The translations under genes were made by a program, and so were the position numbers. The notes below the pieces were generated by a model. It had not been told where the DNA came from and searched no databases. It saw only the letters and a list, made by a program, of their open reading frames with translations. DNA of 64,000 nucleotides, taken from Rosistilla carotiformis (GTDB taxonomy: Bacteria; Planctomycetota; Planctomycetia; Pirellulales; Pirellulaceae). This document shows positions 1 through 9,391 of this stretch, piece by piece. Position 1 is the first letter of the stretch, and each line of letters starts with the position of its first letter. The DNA is taken from the NCBI RefSeq assembly GCF_007753095.1, contig NZ_CP036348.1, forward strand, positions 620,001 through 684,000. The letters run 5' to 3'.

Positions 1-36
1 CGACCGCAAGCGAACTTGTGATCGACAACGCGGCAG

Positions 37-738
37 CTACCACGTGTCGTCCATGCCCAGTCGCGTCTTGAGGACTTCGAACTGCTGCTGGAACTTTTCG
101 TTGCTGCTGTGAACGTGTTCCGCTTCGGTGACAAAACGGATGTCGTTGTCGGGGTAGACGTCGTGCGCGATCAACGACTGTTCGAAGTCTTTCAACGGAT
201 CGCCGTAGCAGATCAACAGCTTGTGTTCGTCGAACTGGACTTCCTGTTTGCGTCGCGGGTTAACGATCGCGATCCCGGTGCAACCATCGTTCAGCAACAG
301 TTCCTCGAAGTCCCAAAGGGTGCTTTTAAGAACGGGCATGTCGATGTGTTCGCGATACAGGTCGTTGTGTCCATTGCCGGCCTGATGGCTGGTTTCTAAG
401 ACGACATCGACAACTGGACCCAGCGTTTCGATGAGGTCCATGAACAGATGCATCAGGTTGTTGCGAGATGCCGACGCCATCAGCACGGGCACCTTGGTGG
501 AGGATGCGTCGTCGACGTATTGATCGCGGCGGAAGCCCTGCCGGGGAACCACTTGCAAGTCGTACGAAGGCCGAATCGCGTCGGTCAATTCGAACGCTCC
601 GTAGGTAGCAATGCCCAGGTGAGTGCGCAGTTCTTCCTCGGAAAGTTGTTGGAAGCTGGCAGGCGATGCCTCTTTCGTGGTTGTGTCGGGACCGCCAGTG
701 CGAAGGATGCGCTTCAGAAAGCCCATAGTATCTCTCAT
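37..738 (-). CDS. Hypothetical protein, 233 aa
   Basis: I do not recognise a family. The predicted protein is soluble, with no signal peptide or membrane segment, and mixed alpha/beta in character. A Lys/Arg-rich N-terminus (GFLKRILR) is followed by an acidic helix and a long region with alternating hydrophobic strands such as IAIVNPRR and HKLLICYGD. Two in-frame ATGs lie at 738 and 726; the downstream one (MGFLK) could equally be the true start. It is transcribed divergently from the transglutaminase-like lipoprotein gene that starts at 1032, so the 293 bp between them should hold promoters for both. Codon use and high GC third positions match the neighbours, which supports a real gene. Confidence 0.75.
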   Translation of the reverse strand: MRDTMGFLKRILRTGGPDTTTKEASPASFQQLSEEELRTHLGIATYGAFELTDAIRPSYDLQVVPRQGFRRDQYVDDASSTKVPVLMASASRNNLMHLFMDLIETLGPVVDVVLETSHQAGNGHNDLYREHIDMPVLKSTLWDFEELLLNDGCTGIAIVNPRRKQEVQFDEHKLLICYGDPLKDFEQSLIAHDVYPDNDIRFVTEAEHVHSSNEKFQQQFEVLKTRLGMDDTW

Positions 739-1031
739 CGTTTACGTACCCGAACGACAACGTCCGCGTACGGCATGGGTGGATCAGTTTGGTTGATACC
801 CAACGTTAGGTCACCTATCCGACAGCGGTTGTTGATCTCAAATGCTTCTTCTGTCGTATTTTTTTGCGAAACCCCAAAATTCGCCCGATCCTTAAATCGT
901 GTAGATTGATTAATGTTGGTAACATCGCGCCAATCCACCGGCCGACGCCGCAGATTCGGCACAACCGTTACCTCGTGGCGGATTTGGAGACCTGGTTCCG
1001 ACACTCGACCCCCCTTTGGCTGACACGACCT

Positions 1032-2693
1032 ATGCCCGACGCATCGAAACCTTTTTTTTCCCAATTGCGGACGTTGCCTAGTTGGTCGTGGTGTCTGTTG
1101 TTCGTTGTGGGTGTGATCGCGGCTGTCGGATGCGATCGAGTGCCTCAGCGACCGATGCTTGGTGCCGATGCCGAAGGCGAAACACGCGACTTTGCCGAAG
1201 AGGGCAAAGTCGAAGCGACTCCGCAGCCGATCGCGCCGAAAGAGGCCCAGCAACAACAGGTCGAAGCCCCCGCGGAGATTGTCGACCGCGAACTCGAGTG
1301 GTGGGACGCCTATTTGGTTGGCCGCGAACCGATTGGATTCAGTGTTTCCAAAGTCGAACCGGTTGGCGGGGGGGAGGCGTATGTGCGATTCAGCATGGAG
1401 GAACAATTAAAGATTCGCCGCGGCAAGCAGGTGGTCCAACAGTGGCTGAAGCAAACGAGTCTCGAAAGCGTCAGCGGGGCGTTTCAGGAATTCGAGAGCG
1501 AGCTGAGTCGGGGGGGAGACATCGTGCTCAGCCGAGGCGCGGTGGGCTACAACCAATTGAACATCACGGTGCGTCGTGGCGACCAAAAGGAAACGCATTC
1601 GATCCCCTGGGATGCGAAAAGTCGTGGTCCTTTCGCACTCCAGCAATCGTTGCGCGGCAAACCGATGCAGCCGGGAGAAACGCGTTTGCTGCGTGCTTTA
1701 ATGCCGATCCAGAATGTGTTGGGGACGATTCACTTAAAAGCGATCGACCGGATCAATGTCGCGATGCTGGAGGGCGATACGAAGCAATTGTTGGAGATCG
1801 AATCGACGGTGAAAGTGGGCGATCAGGTGATGTTGAGCCAGTTGCTGTGGGCAAACGAGTTGGGCGAAGTGCTGAAGACCTATACTCCCGCACTCGATTT
1901 TTCCACCTTTCGCACCAATCGCGAAACGGCGACTCGGGTGGGGACGCCCAAGCATGATCTATTGACTGCGACCGCGATCCGTGTGCGGACCGACGACGAT
2001 TGGTCTTCGATTCGTAAACGATCACCGATTGCCTATCGCATTCAGCATCAAACCGAAGACCCCGTTCCATTGTTCGAAAGCTCGCCAAGCCAGTCGGTGA
2101 CTGCGATCGACGGCCGCACTGTTTTAGCGGTCTGCGATGGGAGTGGCGCGTTGTCGGCTGACAGCAAGCCGGTTGGCGAACAGGATGAAATCGCGAATGC
2201 ATTGATCCAAAGCGATCATCCGACGATTTTGCAAATGCTCAAAAGCTTGTTGGTAACGGAATCGACAAGTCTCGAACAAAAGGCGGAAACGCTGCGGTTG
2301 GGAGTCCACCGGCACGTTCGTAAAAAGAACTTCTCTCGCGGTTTCCTGTCGGCAGCGCAAGTCGCCACCGAAGCGGAAGGCGATTGTACCGAGCATGCGA
2401 TTCTGTTGGCAGCGCTCTGCCGGGCGGCTGGTATTCCGTCGCGCGTGGCGGCGGGGTTGTTGATGCTGCCGCCCGCCGATGGGGAAACGCAACCGTTGAT
2501 GGCCTATCACATGTGGACGTTGATCTGGACGGGGGATCGCTGGCAGGTGTTGGATGCGACGTTGGCCGAGCCGCCCCGCTTTGCCGATCGGATCATGGTC
2601 GTCTCTTCCGATTTGGCTTCGGGCAATGAATACCGTTGTCTGCTGCCGGTCTTACAGGTGATGGGGCAGATCGACGTCGCGATCAAAGACTGA
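1032..2693 (+). CDS. Transglutaminase-like domain lipoprotein
   Basis: The protein is about 553 aa from the ATG at 1032, chosen because it places a hydrophobic segment ending in a lipobox-like VGC at residues 28-36 directly after a short N-terminus; the reading frame is open further upstream to 864, but that extension has no signal-peptide character. The C-terminal part (about residues 440-540) is a transglutaminase/protease core: the Cys of GDCTEHA followed by a helix ALCRAAGIPSRVAAG, a His in YHMWT and an Asp in WQVLDAT form the expected Cys-His-Asp triad. The middle region is beta-rich and unassigned. The family includes cysteine proteases and peptidoglycan or protein-modifying enzymes; the substrate here is unknown. 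Predicted location is the cell envelope, on the outer side of the membrane. Confidence 0.85.
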   Translation: MPDASKPFFSQLRTLPSWSWCLLFVVGVIAAVGCDRVPQRPMLGADAEGETRDFAEEGKVEATPQPIAPKEAQQQQVEAPAEIVDRELEWWDAYLVGREPIGFSVSKVEPVGGGEAYVRFSMEEQLKIRRGKQVVQQWLKQTSLESVSGAFQEFESELSRGGDIVLSRGAVGYNQLNITVRRGDQKETHSIPWDAKSRGPFALQQSLRGKPMQPGETRLLRALMPIQNVLGTIHLKAIDRINVAMLEGDTKQLLEIESTVKVGDQVMLSQLLWANELGEVLKTYTPALDFSTFRTNRETATRVGTPKHDLLTATAIRVRTDDDWSSIRKRSPIAYRIQHQTEDPVPLFESSPSQSVTAIDGRTVLAVCDGSGALSADSKPVGEQDEIANALIQSDHPTILQMLKSLLVTESTSLEQKAETLRLGVHRHVRKKNFSRGFLSAAQVATEAEGDCTEHAILLAALCRAAGIPSRVAAGLLMLPPADGETQPLMAYHMWTLIWTGDRWQVLDATLAEPPRFADRIMVVSSDLASGNEYRCLLPVLQVMGQIDVAIKD

Positions 2694-2712
2694 TCGCCCG
2701 TCTCGGTTGTGC

Positions 2713-3141
2713 TTATCGCTGTGTGGCGTTGTGTTGATCGAAAAAGGCTTCCGCATAAGCCAGCAGCGGGTCGATCGTTTGCGGTTGGATTTGGTGCGGG
2801 GGCGCCCAATCGAACCATTCGAAGCCAGGATGTTCGGTCGGCACGATTTCGACATCGGATGTCAATTGAGCCAGGAAGATCGAGACCCGTTTGTCGCGAG
2901 GCTTGCCCGATTTTCGGCCTTTGACGCGGTACTGGATCTGAAATAAGAAGTCCTTGTCGTGAACGAAGTCATTCGCGCCGATGCCGGTTTCTTCCCACAG
3001 TTCGCGGCGGGCGGTCTGCAGGATCGATTCGCCGTCGTCGACGTGCCCTTTGGGCAAGTCCCAGCGGTCGGCATGTCGCATCAGCAGGAACTGACGTCGC
3101 GGATGGTCGCGAAAGACGAGGTAACCAGCGGCTTGGATCAT
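2713..3141 (-). CDS. Nudix hydrolase (Ap4A-type)
   Basis: This 142-residue protein has a complete Nudix box at residues 32-54 (G-x5-E-x7-RE-x2-EE-x-G, seen as GHVDDGE ... RRELWEETGI), which binds the divalent metal needed to hydrolyse nucleoside diphosphates linked to another moiety. The start MIQAAGYLVF and the WDLPKGH sequence before the box resemble bis(5'-nucleosyl)-tetraphosphatases, which degrade Ap4A, but the substrate cannot be fixed from the motif alone. Length fits a stand-alone Nudix domain. Its 3' end faces the end of the transglutaminase-like gene (20 bp apart, convergent) and its 5' end is divergent from the cobalamin adenosyltransferase gene. Confidence 0.9.
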   Translation of the reverse strand: MIQAAGYLVFRDHPRRQFLLMRHADRWDLPKGHVDDGESILQTARRELWEETGIGANDFVHDKDFLFQIQYRVKGRKSGKPRDKRVSIFLAQLTSDVEIVPTEHPGFEWFDWAPPHQIQPQTIDPLLAYAEAFFDQHNATQR

Positions 3142-3301
3142 GGGATTCAGGAGGCTTCGTGGGCCTTGCCTTGCGTGATAGAGTGAAGGGTTTGGTGGGG
3201 AGACACGATTTCCCGCCGTGATCTACTCAACAGCGCGGCCCGTTGGCGGTGGTTCCCCAAAGCCAGTCGACAAACGGATGCTATACAAAGAATAAGACAA
3301 A

Positions 3302-3859
3302 ATGAAGATCTATACGCGCACGGGCGATTCGGGAACGACCGGATTGTTCGCCGGACCCCGCGTCGGCAAAGACGACCTCCGGATCGACACCTTTGGAACG
3401 GTCGACGAATTGAATTCGATCTTGGGGGTGGCCCGGGCACATCCCTTGGATTCTGACATCGCGGCACAATTGGAACGGGTGCAAGCCGATCTGTTTACCG
3501 TGGGCGCGCGGCTGGCGACAACGCAACCCGAGCGACTGAAGATTCGGTTGGTCGGATCGGACGACGTCGCCCGGTTGGAGCAGTGGATCGATGGGCACGA
3601 GGAAGCGTTGCCGCCGTTGGAGCACTTCATCTTGCCTGGCGGAAGCGTGGCGGCCGCCAGCGTGCATCAGGCCCGAACCGTGGGCCGACGCGCCGAACGG
3701 CTTGCCGTGAGGTTGGTGAACGCCTATCCGGACGAAGGGTATCAGGCGGTGGTCATCTATCTGAATCGCTTGAGCGATTACCTGTTTGTGCTTGCGCGAG
3801 CGATCAATCATCGTGGCGGGATCGCCGATACGATTTGGGTTGGCGAAACGATTGCGTAG
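3302..3859 (+). CDS. pduO: Cob(I)yrinic acid a,c-diamide / cobalamin adenosyltransferase, PduO type
   Basis: The 185-residue protein is a PduO-type ATP:cob(I)alamin adenosyltransferase, which transfers the adenosyl group of ATP to reduced cobalamin to make coenzyme B12. Family hallmarks are visible: the N-terminal ATP-binding stretch TRTGDSGTTGL at residues 5-15, the DELNS helix near residue 40, and the later R-R-A-E-R segment in a helical bundle. Length is normal for the single-domain form. It lies divergent to the Nudix gene. No obvious Shine-Dalgarno motif precedes the ATG and I see no cobalamin riboswitch in the 160 bp upstream. Confidence 0.93.
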   Translation: MKIYTRTGDSGTTGLFAGPRVGKDDLRIDTFGTVDELNSILGVARAHPLDSDIAAQLERVQADLFTVGARLATTQPERLKIRLVGSDDVARLEQWIDGHEEALPPLEHFILPGGSVAAASVHQARTVGRRAERLAVRLVNAYPDEGYQAVVIYLNRLSDYLFVLARAINHRGGIADTIWVGETIA

Positions 3860-4010
3860 CGGTAGCAAAGGTCGACCCGCTGCTGGGAATGCGATTGCAT
3901 TGTTAGTGCATGAAAAATACCCTGATTTACGGGGGGCGTCGCGGTATCGCCAAGGTTGGCCACGCGATGTTACAATTTGTCGAGTGCGGCGGACCCGAAC
4001 GGAAGTTTGA

Positions 4011-4394
<384 letters not shown>

Positions 4395-4492
4395 AAGTTG
4401 GGATCGCGGAAGACGATCTTTATCGTGTGATGGCGGGTCGCACACTACCTGCTCCTTTTCGGAGGCAAGCCTTTCCTTGCCGCTAGGTTGAT

Positions 4493-7135
4493 ATGGTTGG
4501 CACGACACCTGTACGTGAGGTGGTTCAACGCTCGAAGCAATTCCTGCTCGTCGAACGAGAGAAGCTTCGAATTCAACACGATGGTGGATCGCCGGGGCCG
4601 CAAGTCTCCGCCGCGCTGTCGCAGCTAGCCGATGAGATCGTCGTCGAGCTTTATCAGCAGTGCCTTCGCGATGCCCAGTTGGAGCATCTGAGCGATCAAC
4701 TGGTCTTGATCGCTCACGGCAGTTACGGCCGCGGGGTGTTGTCCCCATTTTCCGATATCGACCTGATGTTGCTGCATACCCCGAGGGTGGAAAAGCACAT
4801 CAATCCGCTGATCAGTCAGCTGTCGCGCGATATCGTCGACGTCGGCTATGTGCTGGGATTTTCGGCGCGCACCGCCGCCGAGGCCTACGCTTGGGCTTGG
4901 AAAGAAATCCCTGTCTTTACGTCGCTTTGTGAAGCGCGTTTATTGGACGGCAACCAAGACCATTTTGAACGCTTCTTCCATTCCCTGCGGCAGCGGGCGA
5001 TGCGTCGCAAGACCCGGTTGACCAACGGAATCATCGCGGCGCGGTTGGAGGAGCGGGAAAAGTGGGGGGAATCGTCCTATCTTTTGCGGCCCAATGTGAA
5101 ACGTTCGCGAGGCACGTTGCGCGACGTTCAAATGATTCGCTGGTTGGGGTTTGTCAACGCGGGCGAAACCGATATCGAAAAGCTTGTCGATTTGGGAGTC
5201 TTCAACGAAGACGACTATCGCCATGTGAAACGGGGCAATTCGTTTCTGTTACGGCTGCGCAACGAACTGCATTTCATGTCGGGCAAACAGAGTCAGGATC
5301 TATTGGATCGGCATCTGCAAATTGAGATCGCGGATCGTTGGGGGTATCGCGGCGAAACCGGGATGCTGCCTGTCGAAGAGTTCATGCGGGACTATTTCGA
5401 ACACACCGGCGAAGTCCGGTACGCCGTGTCGCATTTCCGCGATACCTGCCGCAACCGCTCGGTATTTGGTGCGGCGATCGATCGCACGTTTTCTAAGACC
5501 GTCGACGAAGACTTCAAGGTCGGGCCCTATCACATCTGGATCAAGCCACGTTCGCTGGAGCGCGTTGCCAACAGTGTCGCCGACGTGTTGCATCTGATGG
5601 ATATCGCCAACCAACGCTGTCTGCGGATCCGGCATCAATCGTGGCAAGCGATTCGTACCGCGATGCGTGTGCGGCAGCCCGAATCGCCAACGCTAGAAAC
5701 GACGCAACACTTTTTATCGTTGATCAGTCAGCCGGGGCGTTTGGCGGACCTGTTGCGCCGGTTGAACGAACTGCGTGTGTTGGAGCAGATCATTCCAGGC
5801 ATGAAGCATGCCCGGCGGTTGTTGCAATTCAATCAATACCACAAATATACCGTCGATGCGCATTCGATCCGGGCTGTCGAAGCGGCGACGCACTTGATCG
5901 ACAACGACGATTGGCCGGGGCAGATTTATCGAAGTATCAAAGATAAAACGCGGTTGCATCTGAGTCTGTTGATCCACGATCTGGGGAAAGGGTTTGAGGA
6001 GGATCACAGCGACGTTGGCAAGCGAATCGCCGAGGAGACGGCCGATCTGTTGCACATGTCCGAAGACGACCGCGAATTGTTGGGATGGATGGTGCACAAG
6101 CACTTGCTGATGGCGCATACCGCATTTCGACACAACTTAAACGACCCCGACATGCTAACGATGTTTGCGTCGGAAGTCGGGTCGCCCCAGCGTCTGGATA
6201 TGTTGGTGCTGCACACGATCGCCGACTTAACGGCGGTCGGCCCCGATGTTTTAACCGACTGGAAGTTGAGCCTGCTGCGGGAGCTTTACGAAAACACGAA
6301 ACGCTACTTCCGCACCGGCGAATTGCCCGACGATCCCGACATCTCTGTGCTGGAAACCAAAAATCGATTGTTGACCGCGTTGGAGAAAGCAAACGCATCG
6401 CCGGCGATTTTCGAGTGTGTCAAAGGCATGTCGCCATCGATGTTGCGACATCACGATGCCGATGAGCTTTTGGAAGAGCTGATGTTGGCCGACAAGTTGA
6501 ACAACACCGAGCGCGTTGCGGTCGTGATTCCCCGCTCGATTCCCGACAGCCATGCGTTGGAATACACGGTGATCATTCGCCAGGACGATCGCCCGATCGG
6601 CACCTTTTCGCGGATCACCGGGGCGCTCTCGGGAATGGGGTTGGAGATCTTGCGCGCCGACATCGAAACCGTGGGGGATAATCTGGCGTGGGATCGGTTC
6701 CTGGTTAACGACCCCGACGCAGTGGAAACGTCCCAGGCGCGGCGGAATGCGGTCTGCAAAGCCATCGTGGAGAATTTAGCTGCCGATGAGATCCCGGTCC
6801 CCACGTTCCGGCGACGTTGGAATCGGGCAGCCGTGAAACAGGTCACCGGAGTGCAGCAGTTGCCGACGCGGGTCACTTTTGATAACGAAACCTCCGAGCG
6901 TTCAACGATCATTTCGCTGTTCGCCTACGATCGGCCCGGGTTGCTGTTCACGATCGCCAAGGCGTTGGCAAATCTCGGCGTCGTCCTGAATTTTGCCAAG
7001 ATCTCGACCCATCTCGATCAAGTCGTGGATGTCTTTTATGTCACCGAACTCAACGGCGATAAGCTCGATTCACCCCAGCGGCGACAGATCCTCCGCGAGC
7101 ATCTACTCGAATCGGTGAAACGTTTGGAACAATAG
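4493..7135 (+). CDS. glnD: Bifunctional [protein-PII] uridylyltransferase / uridylyl-removing enzyme
   Basis: The 880-residue protein has the full GlnD order of domains. The nucleotidyltransferase motif (GSYGRGVLSPFSDIDLML) is near residues 76-95 with its G-S and D-x-D signature. A central helical region is followed by an HD domain for UMP removal, with HSIRAVE near residue 456 and HDLGKG near residue 495. Two ACT domains, at about residues 688-760 and 804-878, would sense glutamine. All key residues appear intact, so both transfer and removal of UMP on PII are expected. Length matches the family. It lies directly after the PII gene, which makes a PII-specific role likely. No strong ribosome-binding site is seen before the ATG. 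Confidence 0.95.
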   Translation: MVGTTPVREVVQRSKQFLLVEREKLRIQHDGGSPGPQVSAALSQLADEIVVELYQQCLRDAQLEHLSDQLVLIAHGSYGRGVLSPFSDIDLMLLHTPRVEKHINPLISQLSRDIVDVGYVLGFSARTAAEAYAWAWKEIPVFTSLCEARLLDGNQDHFERFFHSLRQRAMRRKTRLTNGIIAARLEEREKWGESSYLLRPNVKRSRGTLRDVQMIRWLGFVNAGETDIEKLVDLGVFNEDDYRHVKRGNSFLLRLRNELHFMSGKQSQDLLDRHLQIEIADRWGYRGETGMLPVEEFMRDYFEHTGEVRYAVSHFRDTCRNRSVFGAAIDRTFSKTVDEDFKVGPYHIWIKPRSLERVANSVADVLHLMDIANQRCLRIRHQSWQAIRTAMRVRQPESPTLETTQHFLSLISQPGRLADLLRRLNELRVLEQIIPGMKHARRLLQFNQYHKYTVDAHSIRAVEAATHLIDNDDWPGQIYRSIKDKTRLHLSLLIHDLGKGFEEDHSDVGKRIAEETADLLHMSEDDRELLGWMVHKHLLMAHTAFRHNLNDPDMLTMFASEVGSPQRLDMLVLHTIADLTAVGPDVLTDWKLSLLRELYENTKRYFRTGELPDDPDISVLETKNRLLTALEKANASPAIFECVKGMSPSMLRHHDADELLEELMLADKLNNTERVAVVIPRSIPDSHALEYTVIIRQDDRPIGTFSRITGALSGMGLEILRADIETVGDNLAWDRFLVNDPDAVETSQARRNAVCKAIVENLAADEIPVPTFRRRWNRAAVKQVTGVQQLPTRVTFDNETSERSTIISLFAYDRPGLLFTIAKALANLGVVLNFAKISTHLDQVVDVFYVTELNGDKLDSPQRRQILREHLLESVKRLEQ

Positions 7136-7357
7136 GCTGGCCGGGTTCATTTGCGGTTCGTTTGCCGTTGCGATCGATTCGCAAGGGGCAATGCGTTTAA
7201 TCGCTGCAATGTGTCTGACCCGATGTCCATGCCCATTACTCACGCGTTCCCGGGCGTTCCCATTTGTCTGCACGCTGCGATCGGCCGATATCCCATTATG
7301 GCTAGGTGTTCACGGGTGTTTAAGGTTAGCGTTTGGGATGGTGTAAGGATGCGGAAC

Positions 7358-8113
7358 ATGCATGCGAAGCTTCTGACAATCGGTCTGGTACTTTCAGCGA
7401 TGCATTTGCCCGCTTGGGGGCAAGGGTATCCTCGACAGTCGTACCGGATGGCGCAATCCCCGGCTGCGGCCCCTCAACCCGCGGCAGGATCAGCGATTCG
7501 CGTGATTCAGCCGGCGACAAGCTATCCGCAACCGATCCAACAGGCAGCGCCGCAACTGATGCAGCATCCGGTGCCACCACCGCCGATCCCTCAATCGAAT
7601 GAAGTCTCGGTGCTGGATCCGCCTGCGGCCGAGGGGGCGATGTCTGTCGACTTCAACCAGATTTTGTCGGACGAAGAAGCCGTTGCGTGCGGATGCAGCG
7701 GTCCAGCATGCCCGGCGGCGTGTGTGGAATGCCAAGACGGATGCGACCAGGCATGTTGTATGGCGGCATTCTTCGGCCGTGATCCCTGCGTTCCTCCGCC
7801 ACCGATTGGCCGCGATCCGCTTGTCGACTGCAGTATCGAAAGCGTCTATCGAGCGGAAAGCCACCACCGAGGACTGTGGGCGACCTACCCTGCGGAGAAG
7901 ATGCGGGAAAGCTTGCAATTGCGTCGCAGTCGGGTGATGCCAGCACCTCCAGAATGCTACACGGGACCGACCTTGCATCAGCCCCGGGCCGTTTGTTGCC
8001 CAGCCGAGCCGGAATGTGTGGAAGCCTGTCCCCAGCCAGACGAATGCTGTTCGACGCCAAACAATACATCTGTTCAGCAGGCCCAGCGGAAAGCTCCAGC
8101 GATCCCCCGCTAA
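7358..8113 (+). CDS. Secreted proline- and cysteine-rich protein
   Basis: I recognise no family. From ATG 7358 (AAGGA at 7345-7349, 8 bases upstream; ATG 7349 is also possible) the protein is about 251 aa. Residues 1-19 form a signal peptide (MHAKLLTIGLVLSAMHLPAWG) with likely cleavage after AWG. A Pro/Gln/Ala-rich low-complexity stretch follows, with runs such as PVPPPPIPQ. Then comes a Cys-rich half with clusters CGCSGPACPAACVEC, CDQACC, CCPAEPECVEAC and DECC. The composition suggests a disulfide-linked or metal-binding envelope protein. The frame is open upstream to 7151, but that extension lacks signal-peptide features. A terminator-like hairpin follows the gene. Confidence 0.7.
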   Translation: MHAKLLTIGLVLSAMHLPAWGQGYPRQSYRMAQSPAAAPQPAAGSAIRVIQPATSYPQPIQQAAPQLMQHPVPPPPIPQSNEVSVLDPPAAEGAMSVDFNQILSDEEAVACGCSGPACPAACVECQDGCDQACCMAAFFGRDPCVPPPPIGRDPLVDCSIESVYRAESHHRGLWATYPAEKMRESLQLRRSRVMPAPPECYTGPTLHQPRAVCCPAEPECVEACPQPDECCSTPNNTSVQQAQRKAPAIPR

Positions 8114-8199
8114 CCGACGAATTTCCAGCTTTCGATCAAATTATTCAATGCCCGCTGGGGGAGCTTGCCGATAACAAAAGTACCATGGATTGGGAGGGT

Positions 8200-8221
8200 G
8201 GAACGACGGTGCCATCGTTCC
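8200..8221. other. Short perfect inverted repeat downstream of the Pro/Cys-rich gene
   Basis: GGAACGA at 8200-8206 and TCGTTCC at 8215-8221 form 7-bp arms around an 8-base loop, just ahead of the stronger terminator hairpin. There is no T-run directly after it. It may be an RNA processing or stabilising hairpin. Confidence 0.45.
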
Positions 8222-8231
8222 AGCGATTGAT

Positions 8232-8277
8232 GGGTCATGGACGGGCAGGGAGGGCCTTTCCATGACCCTCTTTTTTT
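8232..8277 (+). terminator. Rho-independent terminator
   Basis: Perfect 10-bp arms GGGTCATGGA (8232-8241) and TCCATGACCC (8259-8268) are followed by T-C and a run of seven T (8271-8277). It lies 119 bp after the stop of the Pro/Cys-rich gene. The region 8114-8414 otherwise contains no gene that I can support. Confidence 0.75.
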
Positions 8278-8414
8278 GCGCTGTCCCCTTCTCTGCCTCT
8301 CTTCTCGCAATTGGCCCAATTTTTGCAACAACTGAGCCCTGGCATTTCAAGCACCTGCCCGTTTGACAGGCTTGCCCAGCTTCAAGGCCCAGTTATCTGT
8401 ATTTTACTGCAAAA

Positions 8415-8963
8415 ATGGAAAATTCAGTCGTTGGAAATTTGTTAGTTGCAGCCCCCGCGTTGGACGGAACTCTGTTTCAACGAAGCGTTTGCTTGCTGCT
8501 GCACCAAGATCAAGAGAATGTGATCGGAGTCGTTCTGAACCGACCTCTGTTTGGTGAAGTACGAGTTCCACAGGAGAATTCGCCGGCGCTGTTGATTAAG
8601 CAGAGCCTCCATTTCGGGGGGCCACACGTGGGGCCGGTCTTTGCGCTGCACGACTGCGCCGACCTGGCCGAAATGGAAACGGGAGCCGGCCTCTATATGG
8701 CTTCCAGCCAAAAGCACATGCAGCGACTGTTGGCAGATGCTAGCTTGTCCTGCCGATTGATCGTGGGGCATGTGCAATGGTCGATCAAAGATCTTCAGTC
8801 GCAATTGTCCAGTGAATTGTGGCGGGTGCTTCCGGCGACCCCCGAAGCGGTCTTTGAACCCGATGAACGGATGTGGTCCGACCTGGCTAGGAAATCGGCA
8901 ACGCTGCATTTAGCGCATTTGGTCGGCGCAAAGCACATTCCGCGGCATCCCGCTTTGAATTAG
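8415..8963 (+). CDS. YqgE/AlgH family protein (UPF0301)
   Basis: The 182-residue protein begins MENSVVGNLLVAAPAL, continues with F-x-R-S-V-C-L-L-L-H and N-V-I-G-V-V-L-N-R-P, and has a G-G-P-x-x-x-G-P-V loop near residue 70, all features of the YqgE/AlgH family (about 185 aa). It is a cytoplasmic protein of unresolved biochemical role; in Pseudomonas AlgH is linked to regulation of alginate and other traits. No signal peptide is seen. It is followed after 42 bp by a cold-shock-domain gene on the same strand, with which it may be co-transcribed. Confidence 0.9.
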   Translation: MENSVVGNLLVAAPALDGTLFQRSVCLLLHQDQENVIGVVLNRPLFGEVRVPQENSPALLIKQSLHFGGPHVGPVFALHDCADLAEMETGAGLYMASSQKHMQRLLADASLSCRLIVGHVQWSIKDLQSQLSSELWRVLPATPEAVFEPDERMWSDLARKSATLHLAHLVGAKHIPRHPALN

Positions 8964-9005
8964 AATGCGGGATCGGAACCCGCGGCGCTAGTCCGCATCG
9001 ATTGC

Positions 9006-9386
9006 TTGATACGTGAGACCTCTACTTTGAACATCCGATACGACGACGAATACATCCAACGCAAGCGAGTTGGCGAAATCCGCAACATCGACCCTGTGAA
9101 GAACTTTGGGTTTATCAGCGGCGAGGATTTTCGTGGCGATGTGTTTTTCCACATGTCGGTTTGGGAGAGCGATCGCGATATGTTGCCCGAGATCGGGATG
9201 GTCGTCGAATTCGAGATTAACCAGGAGCATCTGCGGGAAAAAGACAATCTGCGCGCCACCGTCGTCCGGCGGACCAACCGTCCTTACACTAAGCAATTGG
9301 ACCTTAAGGCGGACGATTCTTTGACCGTCAAACATCATCCGAATGCCCGAAAGCGAAAGCCGGCGTGGCGAGGGAAGAAGACTTAA
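9006..9386 (+). CDS. Cold-shock-domain-like RNA/DNA-binding protein
   Basis: The 126-residue protein contains one diverged cold-shock (OB-fold) domain at about residues 20-85: GEIRNIDPVKNFGFIS corresponds to the KGxVKxxxxxKGFGFI strand with RNP1, and DVFFHMS to RNP2. It is longer than classic 67-70 aa Csp proteins because of a short N-terminal segment and a Lys/Arg-rich tail (HHPNARKRKPAWRGKK) that could add nucleic-acid contacts. There is no ATG at the 5' end: the frame starts with TTG at 9006, and another TTG at 9027 (before NIRYDDEY) is an alternative. Function in RNA chaperoning or translation is inferred from the fold only. Confidence 0.78.
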   Translation: MIRETSTLNIRYDDEYIQRKRVGEIRNIDPVKNFGFISGEDFRGDVFFHMSVWESDRDMLPEIGMVVEFEINQEHLREKDNLRATVVRRTNRPYTKQLDLKADDSLTVKHHPNARKRKPAWRGKKT

Positions 9387-9391
9387 AAGTC

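Noticed and set aside
3142-3301. Cobalamin riboswitch ahead of the adenosyltransferase gene
   Set aside because: The 160-bp region lacks the B12-box type sequence and the conserved core that I would expect; there is also no space for the full structure.
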